Shown here: piece after piece, positions 10,729 to 19,283 of the stretch
Layout of the letters: the number at the start of each line of letters is the position of its first letter
How positions within the stretch are numbered: position 1 is the first letter of the stretch
Assembly (NCBI RefSeq): GCF_022513635.1
Contig: NZ_JAKWBL010000004.1
Span: 1,116,001-1,180,000 of the forward strand
Length of the DNA stretch: 64,000 nt
Direction of reading: 5' to 3'
Origin: Paraniabella ginsengisoli
GTDB taxonomy: Bacteria; Bacteroidota; Bacteroidia; Chitinophagales; Chitinophagaceae
Made by a program: the position numbers and the translations under genes
Notes under the pieces: model-generated
What the model was told of the DNA's origin: nothing
Database searches by the model: none
What the model saw: only the letters and a program-made list of their open reading frames with translations

Positions 10729-12136
10729 ATGGAACAGCTACAGAATAACATAACAGAAGATATAGTACAATCGTTCAAAAATATTGTCGGAATTGATAAT
10801 TTTTTTGCAGATGAAGAATCATTATTGCATTATGCGCATGATGAAACAGAAACATTGAGTTTTAAACCTCATGTGGTATTAAAGCCCGGCAGTGCGCAGC
10901 AAGTCAGTGAAGTCTTAAAAATATGCAATGAGTATAAAATTCCTGTAACGCCGCGTGGCGCTGGTACTGGGCTAAGCGGTGGGGCATTGCCGCATTTAGG
11001 CGGAGTTGTTATCTCAACTGAAAAATTCAATAAAATACTGGACATTGATGAACGCAACCTACAGGTAACAACCGAGCCTGGTGTTATCACGGAAGTGTTG
11101 CAAACTACTGTTGCTGAGAAAGGACTTTTTATCCGCCAGATCCTGCAAGTAAAGGGTCCTGTTTTATTGGTGGCAATATTGCTGAAAACAGCGGCGGACC
11201 ACGCGCTGTTAAATATGGCGTGGTTAAAGATTATGTGCTGAACCTGGAAGTGGTGTTGCCAACCGGCGAAATTATTTGGACAGGTGCAAATGTGTTGAAA
11301 AATTCGACGGGGTATAATATTACACAATTGATTGTAGGCAGCGAGGGAACTTTAGGTATTGTAACCAAAATCGTATTAAAACTTATTCCATTACCCAAAT
11401 ATGATTTGTTGATATTAGCGCCATTTGCAAGTTTAGAAAAAGCTTGTGAAGCGGTAAGCGCTATTTTCAGGGCGGGCTATACACCAAGTGCTTTGGAACT
11501 AATGGAAATTGATGCGCTGAAAATAGTAAGCAGCATGGTTGACAGCCATACCGTTCCGGTTAATGACGATATCGAAGCGCATTTATTAATTGAAGTAGAT
11601 GGCAACGATACCGAAGTTTTATTAAAAGAAATGGAACAAATAGCCGGCGTACTTGAGCAATATGAAGCTGGCGAACTGCTGTTTGCAGAAGATGCACACC
11701 AAAAAGAAGAGTTGTGGAAACTGCGCCGCAAGGTGGCCGAATATGTAAAGATGGTGGGGTATACCATTGAGGAAGACGCAGTAGTGCCAAGAGCTGAATT
11801 ACCAAAGTTGATCAAAGGGCTTAAAGCTTTAGGGAAAGAGCATGATTTTGATGTGGTTGCTTATGGCCACGCAGGGGATGGCAATTTACATATAAGAATA
11901 AAAAAGGAAGGCATACCAGATAGCTATCAAAACCCGGAGATGGATAGCATTGTGCGCGAATTGTTTGTGCTGGTAAAAAATTTAGGCGGTACTATAAGTG
12001 GTGAACATGGTATAGGACTTATTCAGAAGGGATTTATGGATATTATGTTTGAAGAGCGACAGTTGCAAATTATGCGTGATATAAAAAAGTATTTGACCCT
12101 AATGGCATTTTAAACATGGGTAAAATATTTGATTAA
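10729..12136 (+). CDS. FAD-linked oxidase, GlcD/D-lactate dehydrogenase type (two frameshifts)
   Basis: About 469 residues. The N-terminal FAD-binding domain has the PCMH signature TPRGAGTGLSGGALP (near residue 70). The C-terminal cap contains YGHAGDGNLHIRI and GTISGEHGIGLIQKGF, the metal/substrate residues of glycolate oxidase GlcD and D-2-hydroxyacid dehydrogenases. Two T-runs have each lost one base: 11126-11130 (true reading YPPDPASKGSCFIGGNIAEN) and 12092-12094 (true C-terminus FDPNGILNMGKIFD). Likely oxidises D-lactate or glycolate and feeds the quinone pool. The exact substrate cannot be told from sequence. Confidence 0.88.
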
Positions 12137-12205
12137 TTGTTGCCTTATATGTTTGAAAAAATATCTCCTAATTTTACACAACAGAAAATTATTAAACAGA
12201 TTTAG

Positions 12206-12898
12206 ATGCATAAACTATTTTACGTATTGAACGCTTTGTTTGCTTTAACCATTACAAATACTGTCTTTGCGCAGGATGAGGAAGTTAAAGTACGAAACGC
12301 AAATGAAGATCCTGAACCAATCGAAGAGAAAGGCTTTAAAAAACATAACTTATTTACCGGTGGTGGTGTTACTGCGTCATTTTTTACCGGAGGTTCTGTA
12401 TTAGGTGCAAGCCCTGTGTTGGGCTATAAGCTCAACGATTATGTGGATGCTGGTGTGGTTTTAAATTACGTGTATAATGGTTCAAGAGATGTTGACGAAT
12501 ACAATGATAAGTATCGCCAACATGTATTTGGCCCCGGTGTTTTTGCCAGAGCTTTTCCTGTACCGTTTTTGTTTGTGCAGGCTCAGTTGGAGCATAATTT
12601 CACAAATGTAAATTATACTGGTTCGGGTTCGGCACGGCCTGATGAAAAATACAGGGCTGGTGCAACATCCTTATTGTTAGGTGGTGGACTTTCTACCGGT
12701 AGAACCAAAGGCAGCACTACTTTCTTTTATTTCTCGGTTTTGGCAGATGTGTTAAAAGATAGAAACAGCCCATATGTTGACGTTGATTTTGATCCGGATA
12801 ATGGTGCCCAACGCATCAGGATTGTTCCTGTATTAAGAGCAGGTGTAAATATTGGGTTGTTTCAGAAAAGATATGGAGTGTATGATGATGAGTATTGA
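12206..12898 (+). CDS. Predicted outer-membrane beta-barrel protein, unknown function
   Basis: 230 residues with a Sec signal peptide (cleavage after VFA in NTVFAQDEE). An acidic linker follows, then alternating hydrophobic/polar segments rich in Gly and Tyr (LFTGGGVTASFFTGG, YVDAGVVLNYVYNGS, ATSLLLGGGLS), as in small 8-stranded outer-membrane barrels. The C-terminus is acidic rather than ending in the usual aromatic residue. I do not recognise a named family. It follows the FAD oxidase by 70 bp on the same strand and could be co-transcribed. Confidence 0.65.
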   Translation: MHKLFYVLNALFALTITNTVFAQDEEVKVRNANEDPEPIEEKGFKKHNLFTGGGVTASFFTGGSVLGASPVLGYKLNDYVDAGVVLNYVYNGSRDVDEYNDKYRQHVFGPGVFARAFPVPFLFVQAQLEHNFTNVNYTGSGSARPDEKYRAGATSLLLGGGLSTGRTKGSTTFFYFSVLADVLKDRNSPYVDVDFDPDNGAQRIRIVPVLRAGVNIGLFQKRYGVYDDEY

Positions 12899-12994
12899 GA
12901 GGACGGCGGTTGGCAAGTTTAAAAGTTGATATGTTGAAAGGGGTATCAAGAGAGTTCCTGTTAAACCTATAATCACATAAATCATAGTTCAGAC

Positions 12995-13159
12995 ATGGGA
13001 GTTCTAAAACAATTAGCAGAATATTTATTTCTTAAAAAGAAAGATCCAGACAGGCCCAAAAGCAGTTGGGTTGGCTACATGCACAATATCAATCGCATTA
13101 GCCTTTTTCTTTTTATCATCTGCCTGATTATTTTGGCGATTAAATTATTGCGAAGCTGA
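12995..13159 (+). CDS. Small conserved membrane protein (54 residues)
   Basis: Reads MGVLKQLAEYLFLKKKDPDR, a WVGYMHNINRISLF segment, and one C-terminal membrane helix ending IKLLRS. The layout (basic amphipathic start, Pro/Lys linker, GYMHxINRIS motif, single helix) is that of a small Bacteroidota family I recall as DUF6728; that name is from memory. Function unknown. Its 3' end overlaps the convergent lpxB stop by 15 bp. Confidence 0.7.
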   Translation: MGVLKQLAEYLFLKKKDPDRPKSSWVGYMHNINRISLFLFIICLIILAIKLLRS

Positions 13160-14275
13160 CGCGATAATAATTTCTGCCGCTTTTTCTGAAGCAGTTCCTT
13201 CTGCGCTTAGCTTATTTTTTAGCTGTTTATAATCTTCACTGATCTGCCGTTGCCTTTCCGGATCATTAAGCAATTGATCTAACTCTCTTGTAAGATTTTT
13301 TACATTCATTTCATTTTGAATCAGCTCCTTTACTACTTCTTTATCCATAATCAGGTTTACCAAAGAAATATATTTAATGCTGATCACTCTCTTCGCAATC
13401 TGGTAACTGATTTCAGAACCTTTATAACAAACTACTTCCGGCACACCAAAAAGTGCCGTTTCCAAAGTCGCCGTGCCCGATGTTACTAATGCCGCGCTCG
13501 ATTGCATCAATAAATCATAAGTCCGGTTGTTTACAATACTTACATTAGGATATTGATTGGTAAATGTTTCGTAAAAAGACGTTTCTAATGAAGGTGCCTG
13601 CGCAACTGCAAATTGATAATCAGGAAAAGCTTTGCTTACTGCGAGCATTACCGGAAGTTTCTTTTCTATTTCCTGTTTACGGCTGCCTGGAAGCATTGCT
13701 ATAACTGGCTTCTGATTGATTTCACCTTTCGAGTCTTTGATTAATAAATCGGTTATACTGTTTTGTTTTTTAGCAATTTCTTCTATCAGCGGATGCCCAA
13801 CATAAGTCACATCCCAGTTCCATTTGTTCTTGAAATAATCTTTTTCAAAAGGTAATATCACAAGCATTTCATCAATGCATTGTTTCATCATTTTCACACG
13901 GTTTTCCTTCCAGGCCCAAACCTGAGGAGAAATATAATACACCACTTTTATGCCCTGCTCTTTGGCCCATTTGGCAATACGAAGATTAAAACCCGGATAA
14001 TCTATCAACACCAAAACATCTGGTTTAAAATCTAAAATATTCTGCTTGCAATATTTTAAGTTTTTTAAAATCGTTCCCAGGTTTTTTACCACTTCAATAA
14101 AGCCCATAAAGGCAAGATCCCTGTAATGCTTTACCAGCTTCATCCCTGCGTCTTCCATTTTATCACCGCCCCAGCCGCGAATATCAGCGCCAGCATCTTT
14201 CTTTTTAATGGCTGCAATTAGATTGCCTCCATGCAAATCTCCGGACGCTTCGCCTGCTATTATGTAGTATTTCTT
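13145..14275 (-). CDS. lpxB: Lipid-A-disaccharide synthase
   Basis: GT19 glycosyltransferase joining UDP-2,3-diacylglucosamine and lipid X. It opens KKYYIIAGEASGDLHGGNLI, the family N-terminus. It continues with LIDYPGFNLRIAKWAK, YYISPQVWAWKENRV, MLPGSRKQEI and SGTATLETALFGVPEVVCYK. No ATG is present: the frame is open upstream to a TGA near 14308 without an ATG, GTG or TTG. A single missing G before AAGAAATAC (position ~14276) would restore ATG AAG AAA; an ATT start at 14281 is the alternative. It lies downstream of surE, separated by repeats. Confidence 0.92.
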   Translation of the reverse strand, partial: KKYYIIAGEASGDLHGGNLIAAIKKKDAGADIRGWGGDKMEDAGMKLVKHYRDLAFMGFIEVVKNLGTILKNLKYCKQNILDFKPDVLVLIDYPGFNLRIAKWAKEQGIKVVYYISPQVWAWKENRVKMMKQCIDEMLVILPFEKDYFKNKWNWDVTYVGHPLIEEIAKKQNSITDLLIKDSKGEINQKPVIAMLPGSRKQEIEKKLPVMLAVSKAFPDYQFAVAQAPSLETSFYETFTNQYPNVSIVNNRTYDLLMQSSAALVTSGTATLETALFGVPEVVCYKGSEISYQIAKRVISIKYISLVNLIMDKEVVKELIQNEMNVKNLTRELDQLLNDPERQRQISEDYKQLKNKLSAEGTASEKAAEIIIASASQ

Positions 14276-14308
14276 ATTAATAAGTAAAGTTTTTATTATG
14301 TCATCTTT

Positions 14309-14377
14309 GAATAAAGGTGATCATCGTTGCGTCGCACTATTCAACACTTGTACATTGCTCATCCTATATAAACGATA
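14309..14377 (-). repeat. Intergenic GAGCGWNGCAA repeat, copy G
   Basis: Minus strand: TTATATAGGATG, 22 bp containing CAATGTACAAGTGTTGAATA, then GTGCGACGCAACGATGATC. It sits between surE and lpxB. Confidence 0.7.
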
Positions 14378-14430
14378 TTGAAGTTGATATGTTAACAAGA
14401 ACTCTTCATCAATCTTTCAACTCGTCAACT

Positions 14431-14570
14431 ACTGTTATGTTAAGCATAATATGACTGTCAGGCTGAGCTTGCCGAAGCCCCCGATCGATCATCTGGGCGA
14501 GCGTTCAACGCCCCTTCGACAAGCTCAGGGTGACATTGACACGCCAGTTTTTATTTAACATAACACTACT
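14431..14570. repeat. Snapback (nested palindrome) element, copy 1
   Basis: About 140 bp bounded by inverted ends GTTATGTTAA (14434-14443) and TTAACATAAC (14555-14564). Inside is a second inverted pair: GTCAGGCTGAGCTTGCCGAA and CTTCGACAAGCTCAGGGTGA. A near copy lies at 35285-35400. MITE/REP-like; GGCTGAGCTTG/CAAGCTCAG arms of this kind are widespread in bacterial intergenic DNA. Confidence 0.75.
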
Positions 14571-14573
14571 TTC

Positions 14574-15422
14574 TCACTCCGATTTCCGCATCGATTTCTT
14601 CACAATTTTCTTGATCGGTTTCTTAACACTACGATCAGTTTTATCTTTCCACTGCTTTTCGAGTTTTTTCTTTAAGGCATAATCTGTTAAATCAAACTCA
14701 ACGGGAACAACACTTACATAGCTATTCGCAAGTGCCCATACATCACTGTCGCGTGCATTATCAAAGTTGATGAATTCACCCGTAAGCCAATAATATTTTT
14801 TACCACTGGGGTCTTTGCGTTCTAAAAAGCTCTCTTTATATTTGGCATAAGCCTGTTTGCAAATTTTATAGCCCTTAATTTCTGATAAGGGATAGTCGGG
14901 AATGTTTACATTGAGTAATACGTGTTTGGTCAATTTATCTTTTAACATTTTTTCAGTAACAAGACGTGCGTAATGTTGTGCTGCAGAAAAATCTGCATTT
15001 GCGCTATAACTCATTAAACTGAATCCTACAGCCGGGATGCTTTCAATTGCAGCTTCCATCGCCGCAGACATAGTGCCGGAATAAATAACATTAATGCTAT
15101 GATTAGGCCCATGATTAATGCCACTTAAACACAGGTCTGGTTTACGATGTAATACTTTATCAACTGCAAGTTTAACGCAATCTACTGGTGTGCCGGAACA
15201 AGAGTAGGACTCTATTTCAGGAAATAAATCTGTTTTTTGTAATCTTAAAGGATGACCAATTGTTATCGCATGACCCATTCCAGATTGAGGTTTATCCGGG
15301 GCTACGATCACGATTTGCCCTAAATCTTTAACGGCCTCATACAATGCTTTTATACCCGGCGCTGTAATGCCATCATCATTAGTTATAAGAATAACCGGTT
15401 TGTCTTTCTTTGCTTTTGCCAT
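14574..15422 (-). CDS. surE: 5'/3'-nucleotidase SurE
   Basis: 282-residue metal-dependent nucleotide phosphatase. The metal-binding ILITNDDGITAPGI is at residue ~11. SGMGHAITIG, SGTPVDCVKLA and SGINHGPNHSINVIYSGT follow in order. The C-terminus has a lysine-rich extension (KKPIKKIVKKSMRKSE) beyond the usual ~255 residues, which is odd but seen in relatives. It is upstream of lpxB on the same strand, a common Bacteroidota pairing. Intact. Confidence 0.95.
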   Translation of the reverse strand: MAKAKKDKPVILITNDDGITAPGIKALYEAVKDLGQIVIVAPDKPQSGMGHAITIGHPLRLQKTDLFPEIESYSCSGTPVDCVKLAVDKVLHRKPDLCLSGINHGPNHSINVIYSGTMSAAMEAAIESIPAVGFSLMSYSANADFSAAQHYARLVTEKMLKDKLTKHVLLNVNIPDYPLSEIKGYKICKQAYAKYKESFLERKDPSGKKYYWLTGEFINFDNARDSDVWALANSYVSVVPVEFDLTDYALKKKLEKQWKDKTDRSVKKPIKKIVKKSMRKSE

Positions 15423-15615
15423 AGTAGCAAATGTAAGTTATAAGTCGGGAAGTCTGAAACCGGGAAGACAGTAAGTTTATATGTTGATAAGGTAGTTTGC
15501 CCTTGTTAATTTTTCAACATACTAGCCTATTAACTTATTCTCAACCCCAATTCCTAATAATTTGATAAAATGAAAAATATAGCAACCACTTGGAAATAAT
15601 CTTTCGTCTATAAAC

Positions 15616-15629
15616 AAAGCGCTTCTAAA
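15616..15629 (+). promoter_or_regulatory. AAAGCGCTT palindrome, site 1
   Basis: CAAAGCGCTTCTAAAT lies about 30-43 bp upstream of the secreted protein at 15658. Near-identical CAAAGCGCTTTCTAAAA precedes creD (17204), and CAAAGCGCTTTTT abuts the ATG at 16251. Likely operator of one regulator. Confidence 0.55.
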
Positions 15630-15657
15630 TTATTAATACAGTCAAAAACTTAGAACC

Positions 15658-16149
15658 ATGAAGAAGTTTATTATTGCCGCAGTGATTATCGCAAGTTTCG
15701 GTTTCGCCCAAAATGCAATGGCACAGGTTAGTGTCAATATAAATATTGGAAGCCAACCCGCCTGGGGCCCGGTAGGATATGATTATGCCCGTTACTATTA
15801 TTTACCTGAGGCCAATGCATATTACGATGTTAGCGCCGCGAGGTTTATGTATTTGCAAAGAAATCGATGGGTAACAGCGAGACAATTACCATCATCTTAT
15901 GGAAGGATCAATTTATATAATACGCATAAAGTTGTAGTAAACAGAAGCTATGCACCGTATAGAGATAATAGAAGGGATGTAATGAATTACGGAAGATACA
16001 GGAGTTCGCATAATCAGGTAGTCATTCGTGACAGCAGGGATTATAGATATTATGAAAGCAGGTATCATCCTAATCATAAAGAATGGAAGGGAAGAGGACA
16101 TGATAAGCATGATCGGGATCACGATCGCGGAAGAAGAGGTCGCAGGTAA
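15658..16149 (+). CDS. Secreted basic Tyr/Arg/His-rich protein, unknown function
   Basis: 163 residues. The signal peptide MKKFIIAAVIIASFGFAQN is cleaved after AMAQ. The mature part opens with VSVNINIGSQPAWGPVGYDY, a motif common in small Bacteroidota envelope proteins, then tyrosine-rich YYYLPEANAYYDV. The last 60 residues are strongly basic and rich in Arg, His and Asp (KHDRDHDRGRRGRR). Low-complexity tail; function unknown. An AAAGCGCTT palindrome stands in its promoter region and a hairpin terminator follows, so it is probably a monocistronic member of the same regulon as the next three genes. Confidence 0.7.
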   Translation: MKKFIIAAVIIASFGFAQNAMAQVSVNINIGSQPAWGPVGYDYARYYYLPEANAYYDVSAARFMYLQRNRWVTARQLPSSYGRINLYNTHKVVVNRSYAPYRDNRRDVMNYGRYRSSHNQVVIRDSRDYRYYESRYHPNHKEWKGRGHDKHDRDHDRGRRGRR

Positions 16150-16173
16150 TGAATAAATGTTTTGATTTAAGTT

Positions 16174-16200
16174 AAAGCCATCCTAAGAGGGCTTTTTATT
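16174..16200 (+). terminator. Rho-independent terminator
   Basis: AAAGCC, a 10-base loop ATCCTAAGAG, GGCTTT, then T-rich. It follows the secreted basic protein by 24 bp. Confidence 0.65.
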
Positions 16201-16237
16201 TTTTGCAATATGAATAATTTATTTTTACTTTGTTATT

Positions 16238-16250
16238 CAAAGCGCTTTTT
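16238..16250 (+). promoter_or_regulatory. AAAGCGCTTT palindrome, site 2
   Basis: Perfect 10-bp palindrome at 16239-16248, ending two bases before the ATG at 16251. A protein bound here would block initiation directly. Confidence 0.55.
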
Positions 16251-16865
16251 ATGAATGAGAATGTAAAAGATGATTTGCAACATATCAGGAAGATGATGGA
16301 ACAGTCTTCCCGGTTTATTTCACTAAGCGGATTATCGGGTGTAATAGCCGGGATTATTGCACTTTTAGGAGCTGGGGCTGCTTATTTTATTTATGATGCG
16401 GATGGCAGCAATTACTTTGATGGACGTCCTGAGATATACAATCCCGAAATGATTTTAAAGTTGTTTGTTTTAGCGATCATTGTGTTAGTTGCCGCAGTGG
16501 GAGCCGGAATATTTTTTACAGTAAGAAAAAGCAGGAGAAAGGGCTTGAAAATTTGGACAAGTACAACACGTCATCTTCTGATGGCTTTAGGCGTGCCATT
16601 GATAGCGGGCGGCTTATTTTGCGTAGCATCTTTATATCAATATTATTTTATAATAATCGCACCTGCAACGCTTGTGTTCTACGGCTTGGCGTTAGTGAAT
16701 GCAGCCAAATACACTTATTCTGATATTCAGAATTTAGGGTATTGTGAAATTTTGCTGGGAATTATTGTATTATTCCTGCCGGGTTATGGGTTATTGTTTT
16801 GGGCTGTAGGTTTTGGTCTTTTGCATATTATCTATGGTCTTGTAATGTATCGGAAGTATGAATAG
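16251..16865 (+). CDS. Four- to six-helix membrane protein, unknown function
   Basis: 204 residues from ATG 16251 (an upstream in-frame TTG at 16230 would run through the palindromic operator and is unlikely). It opens MNENVKDDLQHIRKMMEQSS, then hydrophobic helices around residues 27-48, 72-94, 110-130 and 133-155, with two more near the C-terminus (ILLGIIVLFLPGYGLLFWAV). Such proteins commonly stand beside a winged-helix regulator and creD in Bacteroidota, as here (next gene starts 20 bp on). Function unknown; the context suggests an envelope-stress module. Confidence 0.7.
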   Translation: MNENVKDDLQHIRKMMEQSSRFISLSGLSGVIAGIIALLGAGAAYFIYDADGSNYFDGRPEIYNPEMILKLFVLAIIVLVAAVGAGIFFTVRKSRRKGLKIWTSTTRHLLMALGVPLIAGGLFCVASLYQYYFIIIAPATLVFYGLALVNAAKYTYSDIQNLGYCEILLGIIVLFLPGYGLLFWAVGFGLLHIIYGLVMYRKYE

Positions 16866-16885
16866 CGTGAAATTGATTATTAATA

Positions 16886-17175
16886 ATGAGCCTGATTAAT
16901 CAGTTAAATAAAGATTTCGAAAGTAGGGTGCGGCTGGGTATTATGTCTGTGCTGGTGGTAAATACGTGGGTTGAATTTTTGGAGATGAAAGAACATTTGC
17001 AAGTGACTGATGGTAATCTGGCCAGTCATATTAATGCTTTGGAACAGAAAAAATATATTGAAGTGAAAAAGGAATTTGTCGGTAAAAAACAAAAACATCT
17101 TATAAAGTTACGAAGCCTGGAAGGCAGGCTTTTGAAGCGCATATTAATGCCCTGGAAAAACTGTTAAAAGGATAA
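16886..17175 (+). CDS. Winged-helix transcriptional regulator (one frameshift)
   Basis: About 96 residues. LNKDFESRVRLGIMSVLVVN followed by LQVTDGNLASHINALEQKKYI is the recognition helix and wing of the HTH_34/MarR-like regulator class usually found next to creD. The run AAAAA at 17091-17095 lacks one A; restoring it gives the family C-terminus (TSYKVTKPGRQAFEAHINAL then EKLLKG). It is the best candidate to bind the AAAGCGCTT(T) palindromes that flank this gene set. That link is inference from position. Confidence 0.85.
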
Positions 17176-17203
17176 AAATTTTTTGTTTAATTGCTTTGTA
17201 ACA

Positions 17204-17220
17204 CAAAGCGCTTTCTAAAA
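17204..17220 (+). promoter_or_regulatory. AAAGCGCTTT palindrome, site 3
   Basis: CAAAGCGCTTTCTAAAA; the palindrome is at 17205-17214, 15 bp upstream of the creD ATG and 29 bp after the regulator stop. It suggests creD can be transcribed and repressed separately. Confidence 0.6.
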
Positions 17221-17228
17221 TATACAAT

Positions 17229-18555
17229 ATGGAACATACACAATCAAACACAAAAATGCCGCAAAGCTTTTTCGAAAGAAACAAAACCATCATCAAAGGT
17301 TTTCTTATTGGCTTTTTAATACTACTCATGCTTATTCCAGCAATGCTGCTGCAAGGTTTGGTACGGGAAAGGGAACAGCGCCAAAGCGAAGTCATTCATG
17401 AAATCAGTTCTAAATGGGCTTCGGCTCAAACCATTGTTGGTCCTGTTTTAATGATACCGTATAAAGAGTTTAGTAAAACCAAAGATGGCCAACGCCTCGA
17501 AGCTGTAAAGAATATTTTTCTATTGCCCGGCACGTTAAAGGTTAACGGATCATTGTTGCCTGAAGTACGTCATAGAAGTTTGTATGATGTAACGCTTTAT
17601 AGATCTTCTGTAAAACTCAGTGGCGAGTTTAGCGATAAAGATTTGAAGTTGCTGCAATTGGTACGTGAAAACATAATGTGGAATGAAGCCAAACTCGTTT
17701 TAGGTTTAGATGATGCCAGAGGATTGGAAGAGGCTGTTACGCTGAAATGGAATACGAGCGCTATCTCAATGGATGCCGGCATTCCGTCTAACAATATTGT
17801 TAACGAAGGCCTTGGTTCTGCCATCGCTTTTAAGCCTGAATCTACAAATCAATTTGAAATTGAGCTTAAACTGAAAGGTTCAGAAAGTCTATATTTTACA
17901 CCAGTAGGCAAAACATCCTTTGTAGATATTTCTTCTAAATGGAAACATCCGGCTTTTGACGGCCAGTATTTACCTACTGCTCATACCGTTTTGGACAGCG
18001 GTTTTTCGGCACAATGGAAAGTGTTGCAAGTGTCACGAAACTATCCACAGGCCTGGATTAGCGGCGAATACAATTTGAAAAATTCAGCCTTTGGTGTTCG
18101 CCTTGTTCAACCTACCGATAACTATGCGAAAACAGAACGTTCGGTAAAGTATGCCATACTATTTATCGCACTTACATTTACAGTTTTCTTTTTTCTGGAG
18201 ATCTTTCAAAAAAGCAAATACATCCGCTGCAATATTTGCTGGTTGGTTTTTCATTGTGCGTTTTTTATACGTTGCTTCTTTCCATTTCAGAATATCTTGG
18301 CTTCAACCCGGCTTACTTTATAGCGGCTTCAGCAACCGTAATACTAATAGGCTTATATGTTTGGAGCATTTTTAAAAAGGAAAAGTGGCGCTTGGATTTA
18401 CAACAGCGCTTGGAGGCTTATATGCTTACATCTTCATATTGATACAACTTCAGGATTACGCTTTGTTATTTGGCAGCATAGGCTTGTTTGTTATCATAGC
18501 AATATTGATGTATTTCTCAAGAAAAATTGATTGGTATGGAATTTCGCAAGGTTAG
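17229..18555 (+). CDS. creD: Inner membrane protein CreD (two frameshifts)
   Basis: About 442 residues. An N-terminal membrane helix (GFLIGFLILLMLIPAMLLQGL) leads into LVREREQRQSEVIHEISSKW, the hallmark of CreD. A large periplasmic domain follows (IVGPVLMIPY, TSFVDISSKWKHPAF) and then a C-terminal cluster of helices. Single bases are missing in the A-run at 18208-18213 and in GG at 18394-18395. Repair gives QYLLVGFSLCVFYTLLLSIS and the end KIDWYGISQG. CreD is tied to envelope integrity and beta-lactam response in Gram-negatives. Here it is coupled to its own regulator instead of CreBC. Confidence 0.9.
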
Positions 18556-18618
18556 TTGAAAAGTTAATAAGTTGATATGGATGCATCTCCCTGTCAACTT
18601 ATCAACATTTTAACCAGT
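18556..18618. repeat. Imperfect inverted repeat between convergent genes
   Basis: GTTGAAAAGTTAATAAGTTG ... CAACTTATCAACATTTTAAC. The arms pair imperfectly around a short centre. It lies between convergent creD and the YkuK-like gene and may serve as a bidirectional terminator. Similar TTGATAAG/CTTATCAAC patches occur near 15480. Confidence 0.45.
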
Positions 18619-18628
18619 CAACCCAGTT

Positions 18629-19117
18629 CTACTGCACCACTTTATTAGCACAGCTCGAACTTGCAAATGCTTCTGGTTTTGCTTTAAACGAAAAGCCCAT
18701 TCCGGTAATGTAGCCAATGGCTTCTTTAAGTGCAGTGTTACTTTTGTAAAGCGGACTTGTGTTAATGTCTACATGAACTTCCATGTCAACATTGTGATTG
18801 GTAAATACACTGCTTAAATGATAAGCAATTTCAATGCTTTTGGAAACTTCAGTCATCATGCGTTGCTTAATGCTCATTTTTTCGCGTGTGGTTTCATTGT
18901 TTAAAAACATAAAACCGCCACGCCCTTTTCGAACAAATACGATGACTGTTGCAAATTCTGTTTGAGAGCCTTTAACCTGGCTGTCGGTGCCAATACACAC
19001 TTTCAGCGTATGGCCTAATTCTTTTTCTCGGAGTATGGCGCCCTGCACCTCATCTTCAATGTAGCTTTTGAGGTACTCGCCCGTCAACTTCCTCCATTGT
19101 TTTGTTTGATATTGCAT
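18629..19117 (-). CDS. RNase H-like YkuK family protein
   Basis: 162 residues of the YkuK (DUF458) family, a predicted RNase H-fold nuclease. Segments that place it: LKVCIGTDSQVKGSQTEFAT (first acidic residue of the fold), VIVFVRKGRGGFMF, MEVHVDINTSPLYKSN and AIGYITGMGFSFKAKPEA. The catalytic Asp residues of the first strand (GTDSQ) and of VHVDIN are present. Biological role unknown; related proteins are linked to sporulation in Firmicutes but are also common in non-sporulating Bacteroidota. Complete. Confidence 0.82.
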   Translation of the reverse strand: MQYQTKQWRKLTGEYLKSYIEDEVQGAILREKELGHTLKVCIGTDSQVKGSQTEFATVIVFVRKGRGGFMFLNNETTREKMSIKQRMMTEVSKSIEIAYHLSSVFTNHNVDMEVHVDINTSPLYKSNTALKEAIGYITGMGFSFKAKPEAFASSSCANKVVQ

Positions 19118-19283
19118 GGGAATTAGCGTTTCACAACATTATTTTTTATATAGACATAATACAAAAAAACTTATGCACAGTATGTGAATGAAGCCTGGTT
19201 CTTATGTTTATTATTCTAAGTTATGAAAGCTGTGCTATAATCGAAGTTTAATTTATTGTTATTTGAATTTGATTTATATAATA

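Noticed and set aside
10869-11327. Minus-strand frames opposite the FAD-linked oxidase
   Set aside because: The plus strand carries clear FAD-domain motifs across a -1 break; the minus translation has no recognisable domain.
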